Positions 54,770-62,662 of a stretch of DNA of 64,000 bases are shown piece by piece (the stretch's first letter is position 1; the number at the start of each line of letters is the position of its first letter). The notes beneath the pieces are model-generated. The model ran no database searches. It saw only the letters and a list, made by a program, of their open reading frames with translations, and was not told the DNA's origin. The stretch is from an uncultured Candidatus Saccharibacteria bacterium (lineage in GTDB: Bacteria > Patescibacteriota > Saccharimonadia > Saccharimonadales > Saccharimonadaceae), in contig CAQRDK010000002.1 of NCBI GenBank assembly GCA_948868795.1, positions 1 through 64,000 on the forward strand, written 5' to 3'. The translations under genes were made by a program, and so were the position numbers.

Positions 54770-54898
54770 AAGCAGTGCTAGTTGCTTCTCGAATCATGAT
54801 TATAAGGCTGGCGCGGGTCCGACTTTCGACGCGCGAAGCGCGGCAATGAGGAGAGCGCCACCCGATGAGAGAGGTGACTAGCGCTGCTTTTGTGCTTT
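54770..54898 (+). ncRNA. Candidate structured RNA
   Basis: AAAAGCAG-T-GCTAGT and CTTCTC (54771-54796) pair with GAGAGAG, ACTAGC and CTGCTTTT at the other end. Inside are GGCGC/GCGCC, CGCG-CGAAG-CGCG and CACC/GGTG hairpins. The right arm runs into TGCTTTTGTGCTTTT, a terminator-like tail; AGCGC/GCGCT offers an alternative hairpin. A TATAAA box about ten bases upstream could start it. It matches no RNA family I know. Confidence 0.45.
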
Positions 54899-54958
54899 TA
54901 AAGAACCTCTCCGCAAAATATATGCTACAATAGACCTAAGTAACTCAAGGAGGCATCA

Positions 54959-56344
54959 ATGCAAAATACAAAAGTTAAATCTGCGACCGTCGCTGGCCTG
55001 CTCGGGATTTTCCTCGGCCAATTCGGCGCGCACAGCTGGTACCTCGGCAAAAAGAAACAGGGCATCGCCCACGTCTGTCTCTTCGCCGCCGCTATGATTA
55101 TTCTCATTATCGGTATGGTTATGGCCGTTTCCGCGACTACCTCGCCCTACTCTTACTATCGCGCCGCGACCTCTGGCACGGCGAACGCCGCTGTTATTCT
55201 CTGTCTCCTCGGCTGGTTCATTATGTTCGGAAATGCTATCTGGGCGCTCGTCGAAGCAATTATTCTCTTCGTCCAGGGTGATGCCGGCCTCGCCGCCAAG
55301 GGCTATGCCGTCGCTACCCCGTATAACCCCGCCGCTCCAGTCGCTCCGACCACCGGTCAACCAGCTCCTGCAACTACCGGAGCCGCCCCAGCAGCCGCTA
55401 CCACGACCCCGACTCAAACCGCTGCCCAGCCCGTCGCTGGCGCGCAAGCTCAGCCAACTGCCCCGACCCCAGTCGCTCCACAGCCAAAGCAGCCCATGAA
55501 CCCCGCGACCAAGAAGAAAATCATCCTCGGCGTTATTATTGGCGTTGCTACCCTCGTCGCCATTATTATCATCTGCGTCGTCATCGCTATCGTCAGCCAC
55601 GTCGACTACGGCGAGGCTTATCGCCAAGCCAAAGATCTCAAGGATGACGTCGCCGAGCTCTATACCGCCTATGATTGCGAACGCGTCGTCAGCAATGTCA
55701 ACTCCGACTGGACCAGCGAGAGCAACTACAACAAATACATCGAAGCCTGCAAAGATGACACCGCCGGCATCGACGACAAGATTGCCGAGCTCGAAAAGAC
55801 CGCTGGCGTCCGCAAAGATTCCGCCGTCAAAACCGCCTTTGATAAGTTTAAGAAAGAATATGCCGCTGTCGTTCCTAGCAGCGAAGAGTTGAACTCGAAG
55901 CTCGAGCTCTACAAGACCTGGCATTCCTACGTCGTCGCCGTCGACGATCTCAGCGCCAGCGACACCGACGCCGAAATCCAGTCCGCCGCCAACATTCTCA
56001 TCAATTCTGGCAACGACACCTTCAAAACCTATGGCGAAGGCTGGCTCGAAAAAACCATGGAATATGTCCGCGCCTATCGCGCCTATCAGAACAGCAGCTA
56101 CTCCGATTCCAACCGCACTCAGCTCCGCGATGACATGTATTCCAAGCAAACCGCCCAGCGCACCTGGGTTTCCGAGAACAAACCCGACATTACCGAGCTC
56201 GCTCCGCTCAACTTCTCCGACACGACCAAGATGTATAACGCCTATCGCGATTTCTACGAACTCCTCACCGCGACCTACGAGGAGCACTACAACAGCGGCA
56301 GCGGTGACTGCTCCGAGCTCCGCGACGTTGTCTATTGCTCTTAA
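54959..56344 (+). CDS. TM2-domain membrane protein with extracellular helical domain
   Basis: The protein has 461 residues. The N-terminal TM2 domain (about 8-62) has GLLGIFLGQFGAHSWYLGKKKQG and the helix pair, followed by a third helix (about 78-103). A Pro/Ala/Thr linker (about 120-180) leads to another membrane helix (about 185-207). The C-terminal about 250 residues are helical and acidic, with two cysteine pairs (YDCERV/EACKDD and GDCSELRDVVYCS). A TACAAT box at 54926 and AAGGAGG before the ATG drive expression. TM2 domains occur in small membrane proteins of unclear role. Confidence 0.75.
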   Translation: MQNTKVKSATVAGLLGIFLGQFGAHSWYLGKKKQGIAHVCLFAAAMIILIIGMVMAVSATTSPYSYYRAATSGTANAAVILCLLGWFIMFGNAIWALVEAIILFVQGDAGLAAKGYAVATPYNPAAPVAPTTGQPAPATTGAAPAAATTTPTQTAAQPVAGAQAQPTAPTPVAPQPKQPMNPATKKKIILGVIIGVATLVAIIIICVVIAIVSHVDYGEAYRQAKDLKDDVAELYTAYDCERVVSNVNSDWTSESNYNKYIEACKDDTAGIDDKIAELEKTAGVRKDSAVKTAFDKFKKEYAAVVPSSEELNSKLELYKTWHSYVVAVDDLSASDTDAEIQSAANILINSGNDTFKTYGEGWLEKTMEYVRAYRAYQNSSYSDSNRTQLRDDMYSKQTAQRTWVSENKPDITELAPLNFSDTTKMYNAYRDFYELLTATYEEHYNSGSGDCSELRDVVYCS

Positions 56345-56369
56345 TCCGTCGCTGCCAGGGCTATGACAT

Positions 56370-56393
56370 GTAGGGCGCCTTCGCGCGCCCTAC
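56370..56393 (+). terminator. Terminator-like hairpin
   Basis: GTAGGGCGC-CTTCGC-GCGCCCTAC forms a strong hairpin after the TM2 gene; the T-run is weak. Confidence 0.6.
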
Positions 56394-56456
56394 GTTCCTA
56401 TACGGGCCAGTTTCTTTATTCTCGAATCCTTAAAAATATGTTATAATAAGAACACT

Positions 56457-57776
56457 ATGATTTACCTCGACCACGCCGCTGCCACCCCAGTCAGCCCGAA
56501 CGCTCTTCGGGCGATGTTACCATATTTCTCGGACGATTTTTTCAACCCCTCCGCCCCCTATCTCCCGGCCAAGCGCGTCCGCGAAGCCTACGAATCCGCC
56601 AAGAACGACATCGCCCACGCCATCGGCGCGAAAGGCACCGACCTTGTCATTACTGCCGGCGCCACCGAATCTATCAACCTCGCCTTCACCGCCACTCGTC
56701 TCTCTGCGCCTAAAGCCTTAGTTCGCTCCGAAGCATCCCTTCGCTCTGACGCCGAAATCACCGGCTCGCTCCGCTTCGGCAAAATCCTCACCCTCGTAAC
56801 CGAGCACGCCGCCGTCTTCGAGGCCGTCAAAAATTACCCCCACGAGCTTGTCGAAGTCGACAAAAATGGCCTGATTAACCTCGACGATTTCCGCAAAAAG
56901 TTGTCTGACGAAGTTGTTTTAGTCTCGGTTTCCTTGGCTAATAATGAGCTTGGCACGATCCAGCCTCTCGCCGAAATTTCCGAAATCCTCCGCCTTGAGC
57001 GCCAAAAACGCCTGCGGCAGGGAATTACTACTCCGCTCTATCTCCACTCTGACGCTTCGCAAGCCTTGAGTCTCCTCGACATCAATGTCGCCCGCCTCGG
57101 CGTCGACCTCTTGACTTTGAACGCGGCGAAATGTGGCGGGCCGAAAGGTGTCGGCGCGCTCTATCTCGCGCATGGCATCACCCTTCATCCGCTTAGCCTC
57201 GGTGGCGGTCAAGAGCGCGGTCTTCGCAGCGGCACCGAAAATGTCCCTGGGGCAATAGGTTTTGCAACTGCCGTCAAGGAAGTGAAAACACATCTCTCCA
57301 GCAGCCGCAAGAAATACCAAGAAATGGCATCTGTTCTTCGTCAAGAACTAGCACATATCTCCATTGTAGCACAGAATGATAAAAATGTCAAGCATAAGCC
57401 GCAAAACCCCAAAAACTCCCAAACCCCTCAAAACCCCAAAAACTCCCAAGAAATCCCTATAACCGCTCCGATCTTTCTCGGTAACCCGAAGCATCAACTT
57501 GCGAATTTCGTTCCAGTTTGTTTCCCGGGGCTTGATGCTGAGCGCTTGATTTATAAACTCGAGCAACAGGAAATCTACCTCTCGACCGGTGCCGCTTGTG
57601 CCGCCAACAAAGGTAGCAAATCGCACGTTCTCGCTGCCATTGGCCTTTCCGACGCGGAAATCGCCGGCTCGCTCCGCATCTCCTTAGGCAGCACGAACGA
57701 CCTCGACCAGATCCGTGAGGCCGCGGAGAAAATCCGCCAAGCTGTCGAGCAAGAATATCAGCGCCTCGCCAGATAA
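56457..57776 (+). CDS. Cysteine desulfurase (IscS/NifS family)
   Basis: The protein has 439 residues. The PLP-enzyme blocks are YLDHAAATPVSPNAL, TAGATESINLA, HSDASQALS (Asp), LNAAKCGGPKGVGALY with the Schiff-base Lys, RSGTENVPG, and the loop STGAACAANKGSKSHVL with the catalytic Cys. The residue just before the PLP Lys, usually His in IscS, is Ala. Between about 295 and 330 there is an inserted Pro/Asn/Lys/Ser repeat (PQNPKNSQ twice) not found in the family. That insert also carries a minus-strand promoter. The enzyme gives sulfur for tRNA thiolation by MnmA (59203) and/or Fe-S clusters. TATAAT lies nine bases before the ATG. Confidence 0.9.
   Translation: MIYLDHAAATPVSPNALRAMLPYFSDDFFNPSAPYLPAKRVREAYESAKNDIAHAIGAKGTDLVITAGATESINLAFTATRLSAPKALVRSEASLRSDAEITGSLRFGKILTLVTEHAAVFEAVKNYPHELVEVDKNGLINLDDFRKKLSDEVVLVSVSLANNELGTIQPLAEISEILRLERQKRLRQGITTPLYLHSDASQALSLLDINVARLGVDLLTLNAAKCGGPKGVGALYLAHGITLHPLSLGGGQERGLRSGTENVPGAIGFATAVKEVKTHLSSSRKKYQEMASVLRQELAHISIVAQNDKNVKHKPQNPKNSQTPQNPKNSQEIPITAPIFLGNPKHQLANFVPVCFPGLDAERLIYKLEQQEIYLSTGAACAANKGSKSHVLAAIGLSDAEIAGSLRISLGSTNDLDQIREAAEKIRQAVEQEYQRLAR
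57363..57391 (-). promoter_or_regulatory. Consensus antisense promoter inside the cysteine desulfurase gene
   Basis: On the minus strand, TTGACA (57391-57386), a 17-base spacer ending TGTGC, and TACAAT (57368-57363) give a perfect match to the strong promoters of this genome. It lies at the edge of the inserted PQNPKNSQ repeat. Confidence 0.6.
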
Positions 57777-57781
57777 AAATA

Positions 57782-57807
57782 GGGGCCGCTCCGCAGGGAG
57801 CAGCCCC
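57782..57807. terminator. Bidirectional terminator between cysteine desulfurase and the minus-strand gene
   Basis: GGGGCCGCTCC and GGAGCAGCCCC form the hairpin; AAAA on one side and AAAATA on the other give U-tracts in both directions. Confidence 0.78.
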
Positions 57808-57824
57808 AAAACCAGGAAGAAAGT

Positions 57825-59015
57825 TTACCACTCAATCGCCCGCAGGTCATCATCCGTCAGCCAGAAATCCTGCGCCGCGTTGTAGGCCCAGCGGAAATGC
57901 TCCGGCCGCGTCAGGCTGTAGAAGCTGAATCCGCTCGCCGCGTTGTCGTTCCGACAGAGGAACTCGAAACGCACCGAATAGGGTACGGTGTGCGTCCACT
58001 TGCCGTAGCGGTTGGCGTAGTCGAAGTAAATCGTGATGTCCGCGGCCGTATTCTCGGTCCGCAGCCGCTCCAACGACCGCACCAAGACCTGACTCGTCGT
58101 CACGTCTCGCGCCATCACGTCGTCCGTCGACATCCACCAGGAGTTCGGGTCGTAGCTTTGACCCAGCAGGTTCGTCGGGTATGTCGTCCACCCCTGAAGC
58201 ACCAGCTCGTCCAGCAGCTCCTGACAGAAGGTGACGCAAAGCTCGGCGCCCGCGTCGTCCATCTCGTACCGGTCATGCCAGTAGTCGAGCTTGAACGTCT
58301 TGCCCAGGTTCTGCCGGGCATTCACCCAGTCGATGATCATCACCTTCTCCAGCGTGACAATCATGCCGTTCCGGAGATATACCTCGATGGTATAATCATC
58401 CAGCTCGCGCACGGCCCAGATGCTGCGGTAGGTGGAAATGCTCGGGATGGTGTCGCCGTAGGTCTGCACGGAAATCGTGGAGGTCGAGGTCTTGCCGTTC
58501 CGGTAGGTCAGCGTGTAGCTGACCGTGTCCAGCGTCCGGATCTCGGTCACCGGCTGCCGGAAATAGTTCTTGACCAGATACTCCAGCTCCATCGCGCTGC
58601 TGCCTGCCGTCGACAGGTGGATTACCTTGTCGCCATAGGTCAGGGATTTGCCGTCGGCCGCCCGCGTCACCAGTTTCTCCCGGATCAGCCGGTCGGCCGT
58701 CTGTTCCGCCAGCCACGCATAGCCATACTTGGACGTGAAGCCCCGGTTGGTCGTCGTCGCGGTGGAGGTGTAGTCCAGCATGAACTGTTCACTCATCGTC
58801 ACCACGACCTGGCCGTCCAGGAATACGCGAATCAGGCCCACCTTGTCCTCGACGAGCACCGTGCCGTCGGTCAGGATGACCGGGTCATAGGGGTTGCCGC
58901 CGTAGGTGGTGCCGGGCGTCGGATAGGTCTTGTCGGACGCGGCCGCCGCCGGAATCGCCAGGGAAAAGGCCATAATCAAGGCCAGGAGCAGGGATACAAT
59001 TTTGGTTTTCTTCAT
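57825..59015 (-). CDS. Secreted protein of Firmicutes style, unknown
   Basis: The protein has 396 residues with a classic signal peptide (about 1-26, KKTKIVSLLLALIMAFSLAI, cut after PAAAA). The mature protein is a mixed alpha/beta chain with a repeated Y.LTYRNGKTS and YTIEVYLRNGMIVTLEK pattern and many aromatic residues; there is no membrane anchor or sortase motif. I recognise no family, but the signal peptide and the CTG/GGC-rich codon use resemble Clostridia more than the neighbouring CTC-rich genes, suggesting acquisition. The ribosome-binding site AAAGGAGG is strong. Its own promoter lies at 59134. Confidence 0.68.
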   Translation of the reverse strand: MKKTKIVSLLLALIMAFSLAIPAAAASDKTYPTPGTTYGGNPYDPVILTDGTVLVEDKVGLIRVFLDGQVVVTMSEQFMLDYTSTATTTNRGFTSKYGYAWLAEQTADRLIREKLVTRAADGKSLTYGDKVIHLSTAGSSAMELEYLVKNYFRQPVTEIRTLDTVSYTLTYRNGKTSTSTISVQTYGDTIPSISTYRSIWAVRELDDYTIEVYLRNGMIVTLEKVMIIDWVNARQNLGKTFKLDYWHDRYEMDDAGAELCVTFCQELLDELVLQGWTTYPTNLLGQSYDPNSWWMSTDDVMARDVTTSQVLVRSLERLRTENTAADITIYFDYANRYGKWTHTVPYSVRFEFLCRNDNAASGFSFYSLTRPEHFRWAYNAAQDFWLTDDDLRAIEW

Positions 59016-59133
59016 GTCGAAAACCTCCTTTTCAAGATTGATCGGTCATGCTGCCAGGACTTCGAGCCGGAATTATTCCTTCCTTTCTTCTCAAAATTAA
59101 AGTCCGAGGGCAGTTTACCGACCTTACCATACC

Positions 59134-59162
59134 ATTATACCACACCTGACGTTAAATGTCAA
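59134..59162 (-). promoter_or_regulatory. Promoter of the secreted protein at 57825
   Basis: TTGACA (59162-59157) and TATAAT (59139-59134) on the minus strand have a 17-base spacer; the leader is about 110 bases. Confidence 0.78.
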
Positions 59163-59202
59163 TAATATCGCCAAAACCCATAAATTATGCTATAATTATC
59201 TC

Positions 59203-60387
59203 ATGAACAAGCGTGTTTATCTTGGCATGTCTGGCGGCGTCGATTCCTCAGTCTCGGCGTTGCTTTTGAAGGAGCAGGGTTACGACGTCACCGGCGTCTA
59301 CATGAAGAACTGGTCCGAAGACCTCCCCGGCATGAAGTGCCCCTGGGCGGAGGATCTCGCTGATGCCAAGCGCGTCGCCGTCCAGCTCGACCTCGACTTT
59401 GAGGTCTGGGACTTCGAGAAGGATTATAAAGCCAAAGTCGTCGACTACATGCTCGCCGAATTCAAAAAAGGCCGCACCCCAAACCCCGACGTCATGTGTA
59501 ACGAGCTGATTAAGTTCAAACTCTTCTACGATTGGGCTATCGAACGCGGTGCCGACTTCATCGCGACCGGCCACTACGCCCAGGTCAGCCCTGTCAAAAA
59601 CGCCAACCAAGCCGAAACCGACTCTTCTGAAACTGCCGCCCCCGCTAAAGTCGACCTCCTGAAAGCCGTCGACGCCAATAAAGATCAGACCTACTTCCTC
59701 TATCGCATGAGCGACGCCGCTACCGCGAAAACCCTCTTTCCAATCGGCGCCATGACGAAACCCGAAGTCAAGCAGCTCGCCGCCGAACGCAAGCTCGATG
59801 TTGCCACCAAGAAAGAATCCATGGGCATCTGCTTCGTTGGCGAGGTCGGTATGAAAGACTTCCTCCAGCAATACCTCGACTGTGAACCCGGCGAAATCCG
59901 CGAGCAGGAAACCGGCGAAGTCCTCGGCTATCACGACGGCGCGATTTTCTATACCATCGGCCAGCGCCACGGCCTCTACCTCGGCGGCGGCCTCCCTTAT
60001 TACGTTGTCGGAAAAGACCTCGCTGCGAACATCGTCTACGTCTCGAAAAACCTCAACCACGAAAGCCTCTGGACGACCGAATTAACCCTCGAGAGTCTCC
60101 ATCTTCGTTCCGGCCGCACCCTCACCGACATCGCTAAACTCGCGGCCGAACCTTCTCGGAATAACCCGAACCGCCTCCAGGTTCGCCTCCGCCACCGCGC
60201 CCCGCTCATCGACTGCGCAATTTCCGCTAGTCCAGAAGCTGACCGTTCTGTCGGTCAAAATCCCGACCACGCCGAAGCGGTTGCTCACCTCTCTTTCTCT
60301 CAGCCTATCAAGCGCCCCGCCCCCGGCCAGTCCGCCGTCCTCTATTCCGGCGAAATTTGCCTCGGCGGCGGAATTATCGCCGAATAA
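59203..60387 (+). CDS. mnmA: tRNA-specific 2-thiouridylase
   Basis: The protein has 394 residues. The PP-loop is GMSGGVDSSVSALLL, the first catalytic Cys is in NPDVMCNELIKF, the second in KKESMGICFVGEV, and GHYAQV and NKDQTYFLY are typical family blocks. The C-terminal OB domain ends with PGQSAVLYSGEICLGGGII. It inserts sulfur at U34 of Lys, Glu and Gln tRNAs using a persulfide, presumably from the cysteine desulfurase at 56457. TATAAT lies six bases before the ATG. A low-complexity insert (about 130-150, NQAETDSSETAAPAK) is unusual. Confidence 0.95.
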   Translation: MNKRVYLGMSGGVDSSVSALLLKEQGYDVTGVYMKNWSEDLPGMKCPWAEDLADAKRVAVQLDLDFEVWDFEKDYKAKVVDYMLAEFKKGRTPNPDVMCNELIKFKLFYDWAIERGADFIATGHYAQVSPVKNANQAETDSSETAAPAKVDLLKAVDANKDQTYFLYRMSDAATAKTLFPIGAMTKPEVKQLAAERKLDVATKKESMGICFVGEVGMKDFLQQYLDCEPGEIREQETGEVLGYHDGAIFYTIGQRHGLYLGGGLPYYVVGKDLAANIVYVSKNLNHESLWTTELTLESLHLRSGRTLTDIAKLAAEPSRNNPNRLQVRLRHRAPLIDCAISASPEADRSVGQNPDHAEAVAHLSFSQPIKRPAPGQSAVLYSGEICLGGGIIAE

Positions 60388-60433
60388 AACCATCGGTCCA
60401 AAACCTTCAAGACAAAATAATAAAACCAGAAAA

Positions 60434-60452
60434 ACCGGGCCTTCCTTTCGGA
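60434..60452. terminator. Bidirectional terminator between mnmA and the gene at 60503
   Basis: ACCGGGCCTTCC-TTTC-GGAAGACCCGT forms the hairpin; the minus-strand side runs into GGTTTTTCTGG. Confidence 0.72.
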
Positions 60453-60502
60453 AGACCCGTTTCTACCACCTACTCTCGTAGAAAATTGTGTTGGCGCAAG
60501 CC

Positions 60503-61138
60503 TTACCTGACGGTAATCCCGTTCCAGAGCGTGCCGTAATTCGGCACCCGGATCGTGACCGAGAAATTGTCGAGCCAGTCAATCAGCTCTCCGTGGTAAG
60601 GCATCGCCGCCTCACGGAGTTCGTCATAAACTTTGGCCAGCTCCTCAGGAGTATACCTCGCCATCAGGTCGGTGACGCCATTGGCATCATACATTGCCGC
60701 TGCGCGGCTCGTAGTAGCGAGATAGCGATACAGCTGATTGTTGATGCCGCAGGGAATGGAGATGTCAGAGACCCAGATGTCGCCATTCTCGTCAATCTCG
60801 GTCGGGCAGAGTTGGTCTGCGATGAAGATGATCTTCGTTGCATCACTCAACCGCAGGTGGACGATGGTGTCGTCCAATGTCCCGTAGACCTCGGCGTAGT
60901 CAAACTCCAACCGAATCTGCTGGCTCAGCCAGTTAGACACGGCGCGCGGAGGAATCCCGACCATCTGGTCAGGGCTGGTCTCGGTGTCGGGGGCGGTGTA
61001 AATAGGCGCCGTAGCGTCGTCGGAATACTCCGCGGGGGAATCAGGGGTGACGAAATCATCGGGCGATGCCGCGAAGGCATTCACGCAGAGTGACATCATC
61101 ATCAGGGCGGATACGATCAGGGTGGTCAGCTTTTTCAT
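60503..61138 (-). CDS. Secreted protein, unknown
   Basis: The protein has 211 residues with a signal peptide (about 1-24, KKLTTLIVSALMMMSLCVNA, cut after FAA). After a Pro/Asp/Ser-rich stretch the domain has PPRAVSNWLSQQIRLEFDYAEV, IVHLRLSDATKIIFIADQL and a helical end ARYTPEELAKVYDELREAA. I recognise no family. Like the protein at 57825, its style is that of Firmicutes secreted proteins, and the two flank mnmA. The ribosome-binding site AGAGGTAATG and its own promoter at 61216 are seen. Confidence 0.65.
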   Translation of the reverse strand: MKKLTTLIVSALMMMSLCVNAFAASPDDFVTPDSPAEYSDDATAPIYTAPDTETSPDQMVGIPPRAVSNWLSQQIRLEFDYAEVYGTLDDTIVHLRLSDATKIIFIADQLCPTEIDENGDIWVSDISIPCGINNQLYRYLATTSRAAAMYDANGVTDLMARYTPEELAKVYDELREAAMPYHGELIDWLDNFSVTIRVPNYGTLWNGITVR

Positions 61139-61215
61139 TTCTCATTACCTCTTTCTATGAAGATGTGGGTGGGAAGGAACCAGATGTCAGCGACGAATCG
61201 CCTTCACCTACTTTC

Positions 61216-61244
61216 ATTGTAGCACACATTCCAGAAAAAGTCAA
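61216..61244 (-). promoter_or_regulatory. Promoter of the gene at 60503
   Basis: TTGACT (61244-61239) and TACAAT (61221-61216) on the minus strand with a 17-base spacer and extended TGTGC. Confidence 0.8.
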
Positions 61245-61302
61245 TACCTTTTATGCTTTATGCTTCATAAAGTCAATAGCTACTCCATAACCCACAAAAA
61301 AC

Positions 61303-61326
61303 GCTCCCAGCCGTCAGGCCGGGAGC
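61303..61326 (-). terminator. Terminator of the phosphoribosyltransferase gene
   Basis: On the minus strand, GCTCCCGGCC and GGCTGGGAGC form a hairpin followed by GTTTTTTG. Confidence 0.85.
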
Positions 61327-61368
61327 TCCGTAGAATGATAAGGTACAAAAGGGACGTCGACGTGCGCC

Positions 61369-61941
61369 CTAAAACGAGCCAGGAATCCTAATTGTCGAGC
61401 GAACCTGGAAGTTGCGCGCTTCCAACATCTGCTTTCCGTGTCGCGGCGTCATTTCGACCAACGTCACAATGCCGACAACCTTACCGCCCATTTTCTCGAC
61501 CACTCGAGCCAAACCCAGCACTGTCGCGCCACTCGCCAGAACGTCGTCGACGATAACGATACGCTGACCAGGTTTAATCATGCTATCCTGGATCCACAGC
61601 TGATCAACGCAGCCATTGTCGCGCTGACAACGCACTTCACAAAAGCTCATGCGCCCACTCTCACCTTCGTCGGACGGCAGCGCCTCCAACTTCAGAGCCG
61701 GCACAAAGCCGCTCTGATGTGTCGTTGCAATCGCCGCGCCGAAAACCAGCCCCAGTCCGTCCGGGCTCAGAATCAGGTCGTAGCCTCCCAACTTCTTGCA
61801 CAAACTTTCCAAATCACCACACGCGCTTTTGAACGCCGTGGCGTCTTTTAGTAGCCGCGACACATCGCAGAAAGGTTTGTCTGCCTTCTGCTCTACTACG
61901 GTCACCAACTTTTTCAGTTCTTTTCGGTTCAAGAAAAACAC
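61369..61941 (-). CDS. Phosphoribosyltransferase, adenine-type
   Basis: The protein has 190 residues. The PRPP-binding motif is QRIVIVDDVLASGATVLG (about 128-145), preceded by the catalytic flexible-loop region and LILSPDGLGLVFGAAIA, and followed by VVGIVTLVEMT. This matches type I phosphoribosyltransferases such as adenine phosphoribosyltransferase, which salvage a base with PRPP. The N-terminus is longer and has extra cysteines (FCDVSR, FKSACGDLESLCKKL), so the exact base is uncertain. Purine salvage would be expected in an organism that lacks de novo synthesis. The promoter is at 62076. Confidence 0.82.
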   Translation of the reverse strand: MFFLNRKELKKLVTVVEQKADKPFCDVSRLLKDATAFKSACGDLESLCKKLGGYDLILSPDGLGLVFGAAIATTHQSGFVPALKLEALPSDEGESGRMSFCEVRCQRDNGCVDQLWIQDSMIKPGQRIVIVDDVLASGATVLGLARVVEKMGGKVVGIVTLVEMTPRHGKQMLEARNFQVRSTIRIPGSF

Positions 61942-62075
61942 GTCCTTTGATAGTAAATTTCACCTGCCCGAGCCAATTTGTCGCCCTACGACATTAGCAG
62001 AATACGACCATCGCGCCGCCTTTCGCCTTTTCCGATAGGACATCACAAACCAGCCCTCGAACAAGGGATACTCCT

Positions 62076-62104
62076 ATTCTAGCACACTTTCCGTAAAAAG
62101 TCAA
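62076..62104 (-). promoter_or_regulatory. Promoter of the phosphoribosyltransferase gene
   Basis: TTGACT (62104-62099) and TAGAAT (62081-62076) on the minus strand with a 17-base spacer. Confidence 0.72.
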
Positions 62105-62141
62105 GTGGTTAAGCAAAACCTATTACTAACACCTCCAACCA

Positions 62142-62170
62142 TTGACAAAAAATGTATTCTGTGCTACAAT
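62142..62170 (+). promoter_or_regulatory. Promoter of the gene at 62225
   Basis: TTGACA (62142) and TACAAT (62165) have a 17-base spacer with extended TGTGC. The leader folds GGCCC/GGGCC before the ribosome-binding site TAGGAGG. Confidence 0.8.
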
Positions 62171-62224
62171 AAAGACGGCCCTCGTTTTTGATGGGCCAAA
62201 AATCTGTACTTTAGGAGGTCTATC

Positions 62225-62581
62225 ATGAACACCCGAACCCAGAACACTACCCGTATCTCCATTCTTGTTCGTCCTCGTTTTTCGCTTCTTCATGCCTTGG
62301 CTGTTGCGCTGCTTTTGGTGGCGGTCGTCATCGGTGGGCGCATGCTGAACAAGCAGCCCGTCCCGCCGGCGATGCACCAGGCAGAGAGCGTCATTACGCT
62401 CGACCCCAGCATGATTGACACCGGGCCGAACGCCTGGATCGTCAACCCGTTGCGTGTCGCCTGCGCCGAATGGAACAGTGATGACAGCCGCTACGTCTGG
62501 CTGACCGGCCCGCTCAAGGAACGCGGCCTCACGCCATCCGACGTGTTGGAGTTTTGCGAACGCCTGATTGCCGCAGAATAA
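62225..62581 (+). CDS. Single-span membrane protein, unknown
   Basis: The protein has 118 residues. After a Thr/Arg-rich N-terminus, one membrane helix (about 22-40, LLHALAVALLLVAVVIGG) is followed by a small extracellular domain with two cysteines (VACAEWNSDDSRY, EFCERLIAAE). I recognise no family. It is probably cotranscribed with the gene at 62663, which has the same arrangement. Confidence 0.6.
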   Translation: MNTRTQNTTRISILVRPRFSLLHALAVALLLVAVVIGGRMLNKQPVPPAMHQAESVITLDPSMIDTGPNAWIVNPLRVACAEWNSDDSRYVWLTGPLKERGLTPSDVLEFCERLIAAE

Positions 62582-62662
62582 CCTGAGCGGCTAAAACTAA
62601 TCAAAGCAGTCCGAGCCAACCACACCTCCCCACCTTAACAATCTGAGAGAAAGGAAAATCCT

